Source of the DNA: Falsiroseomonas sp041690465 | GTDB lineage: Bacteria > Pseudomonadota > Alphaproteobacteria > Acetobacterales > Acetobacteraceae | Assembly: GCF_041690465.1 (NCBI RefSeq) | Contig: NZ_JAWLHG010000003.1 | Location: forward strand, 302,188 to 366,187 | Reading direction: 5' to 3' | Length of the DNA stretch: 64,000 bases | Part shown: positions 30,074 to 38,726 of the stretch, in pieces | Position numbering within the stretch: position 1 is the stretch's first letter | Layout of the letters: each line of letters starts with the position of its first letter | The notes under the pieces: model-generated | Databases searched by the model: none | Seen by the model: the letters and a program-made list of their open reading frames with translations, nothing else | What the model was told of the DNA's origin: nothing | Position numbers and translations under genes: made by a program

Positions 30074-30729
30074 GGGCCTTCAACGCCGTGCTGCTGCGGG
30101 AGGTCCGGCTTGCGCTGCGCCATCCCGCGGACACCCTGGCCGCGGTGATGTTCTTCGTGCTGGTCTGCGCCCTGTTCCCCTTCGGCATCGGCCCCGCACC
30201 GGAGACACTGGCCCGGATCGCCCCGGGCGCGCTGCTCGCCGCCGCGCTGCTCGCCGCGCTGCTGCCGCTCGATCGCCTGTTCGGCGCCGAGGCGGAGGAT
30301 GGCTCGCTCGACCAGCTGATCCTCTCCGGCCTGCCGCCTTCGGCACTCGCCATGGCCAAGGCGCTCGGCCATTGGGCGACCACCGGCCTGCCGCTGATCG
30401 CCGCGACGCCGATTGCCGCTGCCATGCTCAACCTGCCGACCGAGGCCTGGGGCGCGGCGGTGGCCGCGCTGGCATTGGCGACCGCCGTGCTGTCGCTGTT
30501 CGGCACCGCCGGCGCGGCGCTGACGCTCGGCGCGCGGCGCGGCGGCGTGCTGCTGCCGCTGCTGGTGCTGCCGCTGGCGATCCCGGCGGTTATCTTCGGC
30601 GCCGCCGCGATCGAGGCCGCAGGGGCGGGGCTGGAGGCGCGGCCCTACCTGCTGCTGCTCGGCGCGCTGCTGGCGATCGCAGCGCCGATGGCGCCGCTCG
30701 CGGCGGGCGCGGCGCTGCGGGCGGAGTAG
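30070..30729 (+). CDS. ccmB: Heme exporter membrane protein CcmB
   Basis: The 219-residue protein has six membrane helices and the CcmB features LREVRLALRHPADTLAAVMFFVL, LDRLFGAEAEDGSLDQLILS, and LPLLVLPLAIPAVIFGA. GTG at 30070 overlaps ccmA by 4 bases. ccmC usually follows directly; it is absent here, so the rest of the c-type maturation system must lie elsewhere. Confidence 0.93.
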   Translation: MRAFNAVLLREVRLALRHPADTLAAVMFFVLVCALFPFGIGPAPETLARIAPGALLAAALLAALLPLDRLFGAEAEDGSLDQLILSGLPPSALAMAKALGHWATTGLPLIAATPIAAAMLNLPTEAWGAAVAALALATAVLSLFGTAGAALTLGARRGGVLLPLLVLPLAIPAVIFGAAAIEAAGAGLEARPYLLLLGALLAIAAPMAPLAAGAALRAE

Positions 30730-30855
30730 CAGACATCGGCGGATGAAACCAGCGAAGCCGCTTGGAAACAGCGGCGAAACCGCCCGCCGCCCGCCCGCTG
30801 TTAGCTTCCTCCCGGGAACACCGCCGGCCTTGAGGCCGCTGCCGAGGAGGACGCC

Positions 30856-31524
30856 ATGGCCATCGACCCCGCAGCCGCGCCCTGGAAGGACGGGCCCTAT
30901 CCCAGCGCCGCGCGCCAGCACCAGGACACGCCGTTCGCCGAGCTGCACGAATGCGGCCTGTTCATGCTCGGTGGCATCCCGGTGACCGCGGAGCAGCATT
31001 ACTGGCCGGTGCGCTCGACGAAGTCGAAATACGGCCGCCAGGTCGCCTGCAAGGACAACAAGGGCCGGACCTACGGCAACGGCTCCCGCCGCTTCGGCGC
31101 GCAGCGTCCCGCAAAGCCGGATCCCGGCGAGGAGTTGCGCTGGCATTGCGGCATCGATCTCGGCGGCCTGCATGGCGACCTGGTGGTGGCCTGCCAGAGC
31201 GGCACCATCGTGCGGCTCCAGACCTTCCATCTCGGCACCTGGGCGATGATGATCCAGAACAGGCAGAACGGCCTGGTGTTTAGCTACAACGAGGTCGAGA
31301 AGGGCTCCTGGCACGAGTTCGGTGTGACCGAGGGCGACGACGTGAAGGCGGGCCAGCCGATCGCCCGCATCGGACTGATGGGCAAGAACAGCTCGATGCT
31401 GCATTTCGAGGCCTATCAGACCGCGACCAAGAAGACCTACTCCTGGCCGCAGGGCAGCAGCCGGCCGAGCGCGCTGCGCGACGCGACGAAGTACCTGCTC
31501 TACCTCGCCGTCTGCGGCGCCTGA
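30856..31524 (+). CDS. M23-like (LytM/duplicated hybrid) domain protein
   Basis: This 222-residue protein lacks a signal peptide. Its middle reads HCGIDLGGLHGD, then GDDVKAGQPIARIGLMG and MLHFEAY, the HxG(I/V)D and HLHFE-like elements of M23 zinc peptidases; it also shows the biotinyl-like GxxVxxGQ turn. A near-consensus GAGGA ribosome site precedes ATG. Without export it cannot cut peptidoglycan unless secreted another way, so a phage-like or cytoplasmic role is possible. Cysteines at 33, 64, 98, 111 and 220 are notable. Confidence 0.6.
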   Translation: MAIDPAAAPWKDGPYPSAARQHQDTPFAELHECGLFMLGGIPVTAEQHYWPVRSTKSKYGRQVACKDNKGRTYGNGSRRFGAQRPAKPDPGEELRWHCGIDLGGLHGDLVVACQSGTIVRLQTFHLGTWAMMIQNRQNGLVFSYNEVEKGSWHEFGVTEGDDVKAGQPIARIGLMGKNSSMLHFEAYQTATKKTYSWPQGSSRPSALRDATKYLLYLAVCGA

Positions 31525-31606
31525 CGCCGCGACCTGTACATCTCCGCGAAACCCGGACGGCAGCTGCCGCTTTCCCTTGCGCAACACCGCGAGAGGGCGG
31601 GGAACG

Positions 31607-32032
31607 ATGGGGTTCAAGGGCAAGCCGCCCGGTGCCGGTTCGGGGGAGATGTCGCGGCGCACCGCGGCGCTCCGCCCGCAGATCGCCTTGGCGCCGGAGG
31701 AGGCCGCCAGGGCGCGCGCGCTCCGCCGGCGTGGCGCCGAGCCCGATGAGATTGCCGAACGCTTCGGCGTGCCGGTGACGGAGGTCGAGAAGGCGCTCGT
31801 GCAGATGCGCTCGCGCCGGCCGGAGACCACACGCGGCACGCTCAACGTCACGCTCGCGGCGCATCGCCTGGTGATGGCCGAGCGGATCGGCGACGAGCCG
31901 CTCTGGCGCACCATGGACCGGCTGCTGGACGAGTTGTTGCTGCTGCGCGCGACGGTGCGCGCACGTCGCGTGCGCCGGCGCCCACCGGCTCCCTCCGCCG
32001 CGCTGCCGCTGTTCCGCGGCGAGGGCGACTGA
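31607..32032 (+). CDS. Small protein with helix-turn-helix-like segment, unknown function
   Basis: This 141-residue, Arg-rich protein has a central segment RALRRRGAEPDEIAERFGVPVTEVEKAL resembling a resolvase/sigma-region-4 helix-turn-helix. The C-terminal part (HRLVMAERIGDEPLWRTMDRLLDELLLL) is an amphipathic helix. I do not recognise a named family. It starts at ATG 31607 and stands alone downstream of the M23-like gene by 82 bp; the minus-strand terminator at 32065 follows. Confidence 0.5.
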   Translation: MGFKGKPPGAGSGEMSRRTAALRPQIALAPEEAARARALRRRGAEPDEIAERFGVPVTEVEKALVQMRSRRPETTRGTLNVTLAAHRLVMAERIGDEPLWRTMDRLLDELLLLRATVRARRVRRRPPAPSAALPLFRGEGD

Positions 32033-32064
32033 CCGGCGCCCGGGCGCCACTCATCCGCCGGCCC

Positions 32065-32099
32065 GAAAAAGAAAAAGCCCGGCCCACAAGGGGCCGGGC
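32065..32099 (-). terminator. Intrinsic terminator reading on the minus strand
   Basis: Arms GCCCGGCCC and GGGCCGGGC (9 bp) with a 5-base loop are followed on the minus strand by CTTTTTCTTTTT. It ends the minus-strand transcript that includes the LysR gene or a separate structured RNA. Confidence 0.88.
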
Positions 32100-32187
32100 C
32101 AAGTCAAACAGGGAGGCTTCACGTCTGGGAGACGAAGGGGTTCGGGGCTTGCCCGAATGACCCTGTCCCGACGTCTCCGCCGGGACA
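32100..32187 (-). ncRNA. Candidate structured small RNA or 3' UTR
   Basis: Between the LysR stop and the terminator the minus strand folds into three further stem-loops: arms at 32181-32187/32164-32170 (7 bp), 32152-32157/32141-32146 (6 bp) and 32130-32134/32122-32126 (5 bp). The loop of the first (GGAGACG) can pair with CGTCTCC in the third, so an alternative or pseudoknot fold exists. A promoter is not evident; a TATCTT-like box lies just upstream. A 31-codon reading frame also spans it, without a ribosome site. Confidence 0.35.
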
Positions 32188-32319
32188 CCCAAAAGATATC
32201 CCGCTTTGCAGCATGCGCGATTGGTGAAAACGCGCGGGCCGCCATGCGCTTTGAGCATGAGGAGCCCGGAAACGTCCACAAAAGGGCACGCCGTCCAGTC
32301 CAGCGCGCCCGCGGGCCGC

Positions 32320-33225
32320 CTATTGCGCCGCCAGCCGCGCCGGGGCGGCGAGCTGCGCCACCAGGAAGTCGCGGAACACCGCCACGCGCTTCGAGTGCCG
32401 CAGCTCCTCCGGGTAGACAAAATACGCCTCGATGCGGGGCGATTTCAGCTCCGGCAGCACCTGCACCAGGCCGTCCAGCTCCTCGCCCATGTAGTCGGGC
32501 AGCGCGGCGAGGCCGAGGCCGCTGCGCACCGCCTGCAGGATGCCGGGGAGCGAGTTCATCTCCAGCACCGCGCGCCGCGGCGAGCCCGGCCGGCGCCCGG
32601 CCTCGGCCAGCCAGTTCACGCTCTCGATCGGTGGGCGGTATTCGCCATAGACGATCATCCGGTGTGCATCGAGGTCCTCCGCCCGCACGGGAATGCCGAA
32701 GCGCTTGAGGTAGTCAGGCGCGCCGCAGACCCGCCAGGAGAAGCTGCCGAGGTTCCGCTGGATCAGGTCAGGCTGCCGCGGCGGGTGCAGGCGGATCGCC
32801 ACGTCCGCCTCCCGCATGGCGAGGTCGAGGTCGGCATCGTCCAGCAGCACGGTCAGCGTCACATCCGCGTGAAGCTGCAGGAAGCGGTGCAGCCGCGGGG
32901 CCAGCCAGATGCTGCCGAAGCCGGTGGTGGTGGTGACCTTCAGGCGGCCGGTCGGCTTCTCCCGGCTTTCGGTCAGCAGCGCCTCGGTCATGGCCAGCTT
33001 GGCGAAGACCTCCCGCACGGCGCGGTTCAGGGTCTCGCCCTGCTCGGTGAGGATCAGGCCGCGCGCATGGCGGTGGAACAGCGGGACCTGAAGCGCCTCC
33101 TCCAGCGCCTGGATCTGGCGCGACACGGCGGACTGGCTGAGGTTCAGCGTCTCCCCGGCATGGGTGAACGAGCCGGCCTCGGCCACCGCGTGGAACACGC
33201 GGAGCTTGTCCCAGTCGAGCGGCAT
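32320..33225 (-). CDS. LysR-family regulator, GcvA-like
   Basis: The 301-residue protein has an N-terminal winged HTH (RVFHAVAEAGSFTHAGETLNLSQSAVSRQIQALEEAL) and a two-lobed effector domain (IWLAPRLHRFLQ, VAIRLHPPRQPDLIQR, SGLGLAALPDYMGEEL). Members of this subgroup sit next to trxB in many alphaproteobacteria, as here. The effector and targets are not known. It is read in the same direction as trxB and ends before the terminator at 32065. Confidence 0.9.
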   Translation of the reverse strand: MPLDWDKLRVFHAVAEAGSFTHAGETLNLSQSAVSRQIQALEEALQVPLFHRHARGLILTEQGETLNRAVREVFAKLAMTEALLTESREKPTGRLKVTTTTGFGSIWLAPRLHRFLQLHADVTLTVLLDDADLDLAMREADVAIRLHPPRQPDLIQRNLGSFSWRVCGAPDYLKRFGIPVRAEDLDAHRMIVYGEYRPPIESVNWLAEAGRRPGSPRRAVLEMNSLPGILQAVRSGLGLAALPDYMGEELDGLVQVLPELKSPRIEAYFVYPEELRHSKRVAVFRDFLVAQLAAPARLAAQ

Positions 33226-33325
33226 TACCGCGGCGTCTCCCTTGTTCCCTGTCGGCCCGAACCTGCCATGAGGCGGGGCTGCGTGGATAGATGATTAACC
33301 CTGCCGAAAGGTCGAGGCCCGCGGT

Positions 33326-34342
33326 TCAGGTCCAGGCGGCCGGGGCCGGTGCGTCCTCCGGTAGATGGGCGAGGAACTTCTCCGCCTCCAGCGCGGCCAT
33401 GCAGCCGGTACCGGCGGCGGTCACCGCCTGGCGGTAGATGCGGTCCTGCACGTCGCCGGCGGCGAAGACCCCGGGCACCGACGTGCGCGTGGTGCCCGGC
33501 GCGGTGAGGATGTAGCCCTCGGCGTCCATCTCGACCTGGCCCCTGAACAGGGCGGTGGCCGGGTCGTGGCCGATGGCGACGAAAACGCCGTGCACCGGCA
33601 ACTCGGCGCGCTCGCCGGTCTTCACGTTGCGAAGCGCCAGCGCGCGGGCCACCGGCACCCGGCCGGAGGTGTCGGCCAGCACCGCCTCGGCCACGCTGTC
33701 CCACACCACCTTCACGTTGGTTTTCGCGAACAGGCGCTGCTGCAGGATCTTCTCCGACCGCAGGCTGTCGCGGCGATGCACCAGCGTCACCTGGCGCGCC
33801 AGGTTGGCGAGGTAGAGCGCTTCCTCGGTCGCGGAATTGCCGCCGCCGAGCACGGCAACATCCTTGCCCCGGTAGAAGAAGCCGTCGCAGGTGGCGCAGG
33901 CGGAGACGCCGAAGCCCGACAACTCCCTCTCGCCGGGGATGCCGAGCCAGCGGGCCTGGGCGCCGGTGGCGATGACCAGCGCCTCCGCCTCGTAGGTCGT
34001 GCCCGAATCGCCCTGCGCGCGGAACGGCCGGCGGGCGAGGTCCACCCCGGTGATCACGTCCTGGACCACACCGGCGCCGACATGCTCGGCCTGCGCCTGC
34101 ATCTGCTCCATCAGCCAGGGGCCCTGGATCGGCTGGGCGAAGCCCGGGTAGTTCTCGACATCGGTGGTGATGGTCAGCTGCCCGCCCGGCTGCAGCCCGG
34201 CGACGACCAGCGGCGCCAGCCCCGCGCGGGCCGCATAGATCGCCGCGGTGTAGCCGGCGGGGCCGGCGCCGATGATCAGGAGCCTGGTGCGGCGGGTATC
34301 GGACACGGGGATGCTGCTTCCAGAAGGCTGTGGGCTGCTCAT
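33326..34342 (-). CDS. trxB: Thioredoxin reductase (NADPH)
   Basis: This 338-residue flavoenzyme reduces thioredoxin. GAGPAGYTAAIYAARAGL is the FAD Rossmann motif, SACATCDGFFYRGKDVAVLGGGNSA holds the redox Cys pair (CATC) and the NADPH motif, and TSVPGVFAAGDVQD is the second FAD motif. The 20 residues before the FAD fold are variable. ATG at 34342 is chosen; the gene diverges from the Lrp-type regulator across a 130-bp AT-rich promoter. Confidence 0.95.
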   Translation of the reverse strand: MSSPQPSGSSIPVSDTRRTRLLIIGAGPAGYTAAIYAARAGLAPLVVAGLQPGGQLTITTDVENYPGFAQPIQGPWLMEQMQAQAEHVGAGVVQDVITGVDLARRPFRAQGDSGTTYEAEALVIATGAQARWLGIPGERELSGFGVSACATCDGFFYRGKDVAVLGGGNSATEEALYLANLARQVTLVHRRDSLRSEKILQQRLFAKTNVKVVWDSVAEAVLADTSGRVPVARALALRNVKTGERAELPVHGVFVAIGHDPATALFRGQVEMDAEGYILTAPGTTRTSVPGVFAAGDVQDRIYRQAVTAAGTGCMAALEAEKFLAHLPEDAPAPAAWT

Positions 34343-34472
34343 ATCGGACCGAACTGCTGGCCGCTCAACCGATGTGCCATCAACCGTCGGTTGGAGCAAC
34401 TCAAGCCTTGCAGAATTGTAATGTGGAACTATGTTGCAACGTATAATCGCCATTGGACATGAAGGACCCGCC
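34343..34472. promoter_or_regulatory. Divergent trxB/Lrp promoter region
   Basis: This 130-bp region is the AT-richest part of the neighbourhood. It has a perfect -10 TATAAT at 34442-34447, 25 bp before the Lrp-type ATG, and a TTGTAA at 34416 at long (20-bp) spacing. The symmetric GTTGCAAC sits just before the -10 box. On the other strand TTGCAA could serve trxB. Lrp proteins often bind their own divergent region, so autoregulation is likely but inferred. Confidence 0.55.
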
Positions 34473-34967
34473 ATGCGTCGCCTCGCCGAGCCTGACCTCG
34501 ACGGAGTGGACCGCCATATCCTGGCCGAGCTCCAGGCCGATGGCCGGATGACCAATGTGGAGCTCGCCCGCCGCGTGGGCCTGTCCGCGCCGCCCTGCCT
34601 GCGCCGGGTGCGCCGGCTGGAGGAGCAGGGAGTGATCCGCGGCTACCGCGCGGATCTCGACCCGCAGGTGCTGGGATGGCAGATCACCTTCTTCGCCCTG
34701 GTCGGGCTCGAAACCCAGAAGGAGGCGGTGCTCACCGCCTTCGAGCGCATGGTCACGTCGTGGCCGGAGGTGCGTGAGTGCCACATGATTCGCGGCGGCG
34801 GGGATTTCCTGCTCCGCCTGGTCGCGCGCGACACGCAGCACGAGAATGCGCTGACCTCGCGCCTGACCGAGGCACCGCATGTGCTCCGGGTGCAGACCAT
34901 GCCGACCATCCGCACCGCCCGCGACATCTCCGGCGTGCCGGTGGACCGGGAGCCGCAGCCCGCGTGA
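34473..34967 (+). CDS. Lrp/AsnC-family transcription regulator
   Basis: The 164-residue protein has an N-terminal HTH (LDGVDRHILAELQADGRMTNVELARRVGLSAPPCLRRVRRLEEQGVI) and a C-terminal RAM/ligand domain (VGLETQKEAVLTAFERMV, HMIRGGGDFLLRLVARD). Family members regulate amino acid metabolism in response to an amino acid. ATG at 34473 with an AGGA site is used; an upstream ATG at 34431 would place coding over the promoter. It overlaps the hydrolase gene by four bases, so they are translated together. Confidence 0.9.
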   Translation: MRRLAEPDLDGVDRHILAELQADGRMTNVELARRVGLSAPPCLRRVRRLEEQGVIRGYRADLDPQVLGWQITFFALVGLETQKEAVLTAFERMVTSWPEVRECHMIRGGGDFLLRLVARDTQHENALTSRLTEAPHVLRVQTMPTIRTARDISGVPVDREPQPA

Positions 34968-36328
34968 TCGCCGCCGCCGGCCGGCTGGCGCTCGCGCTGC
35001 TCTGCGCTGGCGCCCTGGCCGCGCCGGCATCGCGGCCGGCCGAGGCCTTCGGGGCGTTGCCGGCCGCCTGCCCGCCCGGGCTGCCGGCGAGCGTCAGCTG
35101 CTGGCGCGGCGAGGACGACAACGGCGCGCATCTGCTCTTCGCCCGGCCGGCGAACTGGAGCGGCAGGCTGCTGGTGCACATCCATGGCGGCCCGCGCATG
35201 GCCCGCCCGGGCCCGCACACCTCCGACGAGGACCTGCTCAACAGCGCCGAGTTCCTGCGCGAGGGCTGGGCCTTCGCCGCCACCAGCCGGCGCCGCGCCG
35301 GCTTCGGCGTGCTGCGCGCCGCCGAGGATGCCGAGCAGGCCAGGCGCGCCGCGGTCGCCGTATTCGGCCAGCCGCGGCTGACCGTGCTGCGCGGCCAGTC
35401 CTGGGGCGCCAACGTCGCCGCCCGCGCGATCGAGGTGATGAACGAGCCCGGCCCGGATGGCAGGCGCCCCTGGGATGCCGCGCTGCTGACCAACGGCGTG
35501 CTGGCCGGGCCGAGCCGCGCCTATGACATGCGGGTGGATCTGCGGGCCGCCTTCCAGGTGGCCTGCGGCACGCATCCGGCGCGCAGCGAACCGCAATACG
35601 CGGTCACCCTCGGCCTGGCCCGCGGCAGCCGGATGACGCGCGAGCAGGTGATCTCGCGCTACCTGGCCTGCACCGGCGCCGACCTGGCGCCCGAGGCGCG
35701 CACCGACAGCCAGCGCCGCGCGCTGGCCGACCTGGCGGCCGCCAGCCGCATCCCGGAATGGGCGATCCCCGGCCATCTCTGGTGGGCGACGCAGGTCTTC
35801 GCCGATATCGCCTGGAACATGACGGAGGGCCGCAGCCCTTTCGGCAACGAGCATGTCCGCTACCGCGGCACCTCCGACGACGCCGCGTTCAATGCCCGCG
35901 TGCCGCGGATCCGCGCCGATCCCGAGGCGCTGGCGCGGCTCTCCGCCGATGGCGACCCGACGGGACGCGTGACGGTGCCGGTGCTGAGCCTGCACGGCAT
36001 CGGCGACGCCACCGTCTTCGTCGAGCACCAGGCCGCCTACCGCGCCACCCTGGAGCGCGCCGGCACCGCCGACCGCCTGGTGCAGGTGTTCGTGGACGAG
36101 GAGGACCATCAGAAGCTTTCGCCGGTGCTCTACCCCGCCGCGCTGGCCGCGCTGGCCGCCTGGGCGGAGGGCGGCGAGCGCCCGACGCCGGGAAGCGTGC
36201 AGACGCGTTGCCTCACGCTGCAGTGGGTCTATCCCGGCGCGTGCCGGATCCTAGCCGACTACGTGCCGCAGCCCTGGGAGGAGCGGGTGAACCCCCGCCG
36301 GCCGCCGGCGGCCATCGCCGGACGGTGA
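34964..36328 (+). CDS. Exported alpha/beta-hydrolase-fold protein
   Basis: The 454-residue protein starts with GTG overlapping the Lrp stop (GTGA). The N-terminus (RLALALLCAGALAAPA) is a signal peptide. An oxyanion motif HIHGGPRM, the nucleophile elbow GQSWGAN (Ser about 145), LSLHGIGDATVF (acid) and EDHQKLSP (catalytic His) give a full triad. It resembles secreted peptidase S9/dienelactone-type hydrolases, but the substrate is unknown. Cysteines in pairs suggest disulfides and a periplasmic location. Confidence 0.75.
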   Translation: MIAAAGRLALALLCAGALAAPASRPAEAFGALPAACPPGLPASVSCWRGEDDNGAHLLFARPANWSGRLLVHIHGGPRMARPGPHTSDEDLLNSAEFLREGWAFAATSRRRAGFGVLRAAEDAEQARRAAVAVFGQPRLTVLRGQSWGANVAARAIEVMNEPGPDGRRPWDAALLTNGVLAGPSRAYDMRVDLRAAFQVACGTHPARSEPQYAVTLGLARGSRMTREQVISRYLACTGADLAPEARTDSQRRALADLAAASRIPEWAIPGHLWWATQVFADIAWNMTEGRSPFGNEHVRYRGTSDDAAFNARVPRIRADPEALARLSADGDPTGRVTVPVLSLHGIGDATVFVEHQAAYRATLERAGTADRLVQVFVDEEDHQKLSPVLYPAALAALAAWAEGGERPTPGSVQTRCLTLQWVYPGACRILADYVPQPWEERVNPRRPPAAIAGR

Positions 36329-36362
36329 TCCGCCGCGCCGCATCTCGGCGGCAAGCACCGGA

Positions 36363-37235
36363 TCAGGTGAAGGCCCAGCGGAGGGTGCGGGCCAGGCCAA
36401 GCGTGCCGGCGCGCACCAGCGGGCGGCCGAGCGGCGGCGGCAGGCCATGCAGCCGGCGCGCCCAGCCCGGCAACAGGTCGAGCCCCGCCTGCATCGTCAG
36501 CGCATGCAGCGGCCCGGCCAGCGGGCTCGGCGGGGGACGGGTGAGCAGCAGGCGCGCAACCTCCCGCGTGCGGCCGTCGCGGTGGAGCGCGGGGCGCATC
36601 GCGGCCATCAGGCGCTGCGCCTCCCGCCGGCTGTGCGGCACAGGGTCGGCGCCGAGCGCGGCGCCGATCCGCGCCATCTCGGCGAAGTAGCGGTCCTGAT
36701 CGGCCTGGCGCATGGCGGGCTCGGCATAGCGGATCCACGCATCGAGGAAGCTCGTCGCCTCTGTCACATGCACCCAGGCAAGCAGCGCCGGGTCGTTCGC
36801 GGCATAAGGCCTGCCATCCGGCAGCGTGCCGGTGACGTGCGCGTGGATGCGGCGGACGCGGTCGATCGCAGCCTCGGCCTCCGCCGCGGTGCCATAGGTG
36901 GTGAGCGCGATGAAGCGGGCGGTGCGGCGAAGCCGCCCGTTCAGGTCCTCGCGGAAGCGCGAATGGTCCCAGACGCCGGCGAGCACCGCGGGGTGGAGCA
37001 TCTGCAGCATCAGCGCCGCGACGCCACCGACCATCATCGAGGTGACATCGCCATGCACGCGCCAGGCGACCGAGCGCGGACCGAACAGCCCGTCCGGGCG
37101 GCGCGCGACCGGGCGCTCGCCACGGCTGCGATCGTTGAACAGGGCGACGACCTCGGCGGCGATTGCCTGCTTCAGCGGCTGGGCCAGGCGTCCGGCAAGG
37201 GAGGCGGGCTGGGCTGCGGCGGGGTAGGCCATCAT
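36363..37235 (-). CDS. Oxygenase MpaB family protein (DUF2236)
   Basis: This roughly 290-residue protein shows the DUF2236/MpaB features: VHGDVTSMMVGGVAALMLQMLHPAVLAGVWDHS, RIHAHVTGTLPDG and the long helical C-terminal half (WVHVTEATSFLDAWIRY). Family enzymes such as latex-clearing protein hold heme b and cleave polymers or carry out oxygen insertion. The start is one of two adjacent ATGs at 37235/37232. It lies just below ilvA on the same strand without apparent functional link. Confidence 0.8.
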   Translation of the reverse strand: MMAYPAAAQPASLAGRLAQPLKQAIAAEVVALFNDRSRGERPVARRPDGLFGPRSVAWRVHGDVTSMMVGGVAALMLQMLHPAVLAGVWDHSRFREDLNGRLRRTARFIALTTYGTAAEAEAAIDRVRRIHAHVTGTLPDGRPYAANDPALLAWVHVTEATSFLDAWIRYAEPAMRQADQDRYFAEMARIGAALGADPVPHSRREAQRLMAAMRPALHRDGRTREVARLLLTRPPPSPLAGPLHALTMQAGLDLLPGWARRLHGLPPPLGRPLVRAGTLGLARTLRWAFT

Positions 37236-37293
37236 CAATGAACTGGGGCGCGCCTTGCGCGCCGCAAGCACCGTTGCGCCGGCGCCGCGCCTG

Positions 37294-38544
37294 CTACCCC
37301 CGCCGCACCGTGTAGCCGCCGGCCTGCAGCGCGGCGACGATGGCGTTACCCTGGGCGGCGTCGCGCACCTCGACCATCAGGTGCAGCTCGGTGCTCTGCA
37401 CCGTCGGTGCGCCGAACAGCTGCTGGTGCTGCACCTCGATGACGTTGCCGCCGAGCGCCGAGATCCGCCCTGCGATGTCGGCCAGCACGCCCGGCCGGTC
37501 GGGGATGTCGAAATGCAGCCGCAGCAGCCGCCCGTCCCGCAGCAACTGGCGCAGCAGCACGTTGGAGAGCGCGCGCGCATCGATGTTGCCGCCGCAGACC
37601 GGGATACCCACCACGCGGTCGGCGAAGCGCTCCGGGAAGGCCAGCACGGCGGCGAGGCCCGCCGCGCCCGCGCCCTCCGCCACCACCTTCGCCCCCTCGG
37701 CCAGCATGGCGATGGCGGCCTCCACGGCGCGCTCCGGCACCACCAGCACCTCGAGTCCGAGGCGCTGGATCAGCGCGAAGGGCAGCTCCCCCACGTCGCG
37801 CACCGCGATGCCCTCGGCGACCGTCGGCCCGCCCACCTGCACCGGCTGGCCGGCAAGGCGCTGCGCCATGGCGGGATAGGCCTCGACCTCCACGCCGAAG
37901 ACCTGGATGCCGGGCTTGAGCTCCAGCGCCGCCGCGGCGGACCCGGCCAGCAGGCCGCCGCCGCCGACCGGAATGGCCAGCGTGTCGATCTCCGGTGCGT
38001 CCTGCAGCATCTCGAGCGCGGCGGTGCCCTGGCCGGCGATCACGCCGGGGTCGTCATAGGGGTGGATGAAGGTGAGGCCCTCGCGCAGCGCCAGGTCGTA
38101 GGCGTGGGCGGCGGCCTCGGCCAGCGTCTCGCCATGCAGCACCACCTTGGCGCCCCAGCCCTCGGTGCGGGTCACCTTGGTGGCGGGGGTGAAGCGCGGC
38201 ATCACGATGGTCGCCGCGATCCCGGCGAGCGATGCATGGCGCGCCACCGCCTGGGCATGGTTGCCGGCCGACATGGCGATGACGCCGGCCGCGCGCTCCC
38301 GCGCCGTCAGCAGCGCGATGCGGTTGGCGGCGCCACGCTCCTTGAAGGCGCCGGTGGCCTGCAGATTGTCGAGCTTGAGGAACAGCGTCGCGCCGGTGGC
38401 GCGGGAGAGCGCGTCGCAGCGGATGGTGGGCGTGCGCAACACCGCGCCCTCGATGCGCGCGGCGGCGGCGCGTACATCGGCCAGCGTGACATGCGGCGCC
38501 GGCGCCGGCGCGAGGACGGCGGTTTCGCCGCGTAGCGGTGACAT
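37294..38544 (-). CDS. ilvA: Threonine ammonia-lyase (deaminase)
   Basis: This 416-residue PLP enzyme converts threonine to 2-oxobutanoate, the first step to isoleucine. The PLP lysine is Lys68 in GAFKERGA; MSAGNHAQAVA and the PVGGGGLLAG phosphate loop follow. One ACT domain lies at about 340-416 (DIPDRPGVLADIAGRISALG), where IlvA of E. coli has two, so feedback control may differ from the classical biosynthetic form. ATG at 38544. Confidence 0.92.
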   Translation of the reverse strand: MSPLRGETAVLAPAPAPHVTLADVRAAAARIEGAVLRTPTIRCDALSRATGATLFLKLDNLQATGAFKERGAANRIALLTARERAAGVIAMSAGNHAQAVARHASLAGIAATIVMPRFTPATKVTRTEGWGAKVVLHGETLAEAAAHAYDLALREGLTFIHPYDDPGVIAGQGTAALEMLQDAPEIDTLAIPVGGGGLLAGSAAAALELKPGIQVFGVEVEAYPAMAQRLAGQPVQVGGPTVAEGIAVRDVGELPFALIQRLGLEVLVVPERAVEAAIAMLAEGAKVVAEGAGAAGLAAVLAFPERFADRVVGIPVCGGNIDARALSNVLLRQLLRDGRLLRLHFDIPDRPGVLADIAGRISALGGNVIEVQHQQLFGAPTVQSTELHLMVEVRDAAQGNAIVAALQAGGYTVRRG

Positions 38545-38611
38545 CTCTGCTGGTCTCCGAACCCTCGCCCCGCCCCGTTACGCAGGGCGGGCGACGGCGC
38601 TAGAGCACGTT

Positions 38612-38637
38612 CCGGCCCATCGGAGTCAATGGGTCGG
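38612..38637. repeat. Small stem-loop upstream of ilvA
   Basis: The pair of arms CCGgCCCAT (38612-38620) and ATGGGtCGG (38629-38637) frames an 8-base loop, next to TAGAGCACGTTCCG. The phrase TAGAGCA..TTCCG is common in dispersed alphaproteobacterial palindromes. Function is unknown; it may be a repeat remnant or a regulatory hairpin. Confidence 0.35.
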
Positions 38638-38726
38638 AGGGCCGTGCCCCGGAAAGTACGACGTCCCGACCAGCTTGCGCCCGCCCGGCGGGAACGCGGA
38701 GCGGTTTCGCCGGGCCGGGCGCTGCC

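Noticed and set aside
32092..32220. Small 31-codon frame on the minus strand (MLQSGISFGC start, ending VSQT)
   Set aside because: No ribosome site, and the same bases form a series of stem-loops; a non-coding explanation fits better, though a short peptide cannot be excluded.
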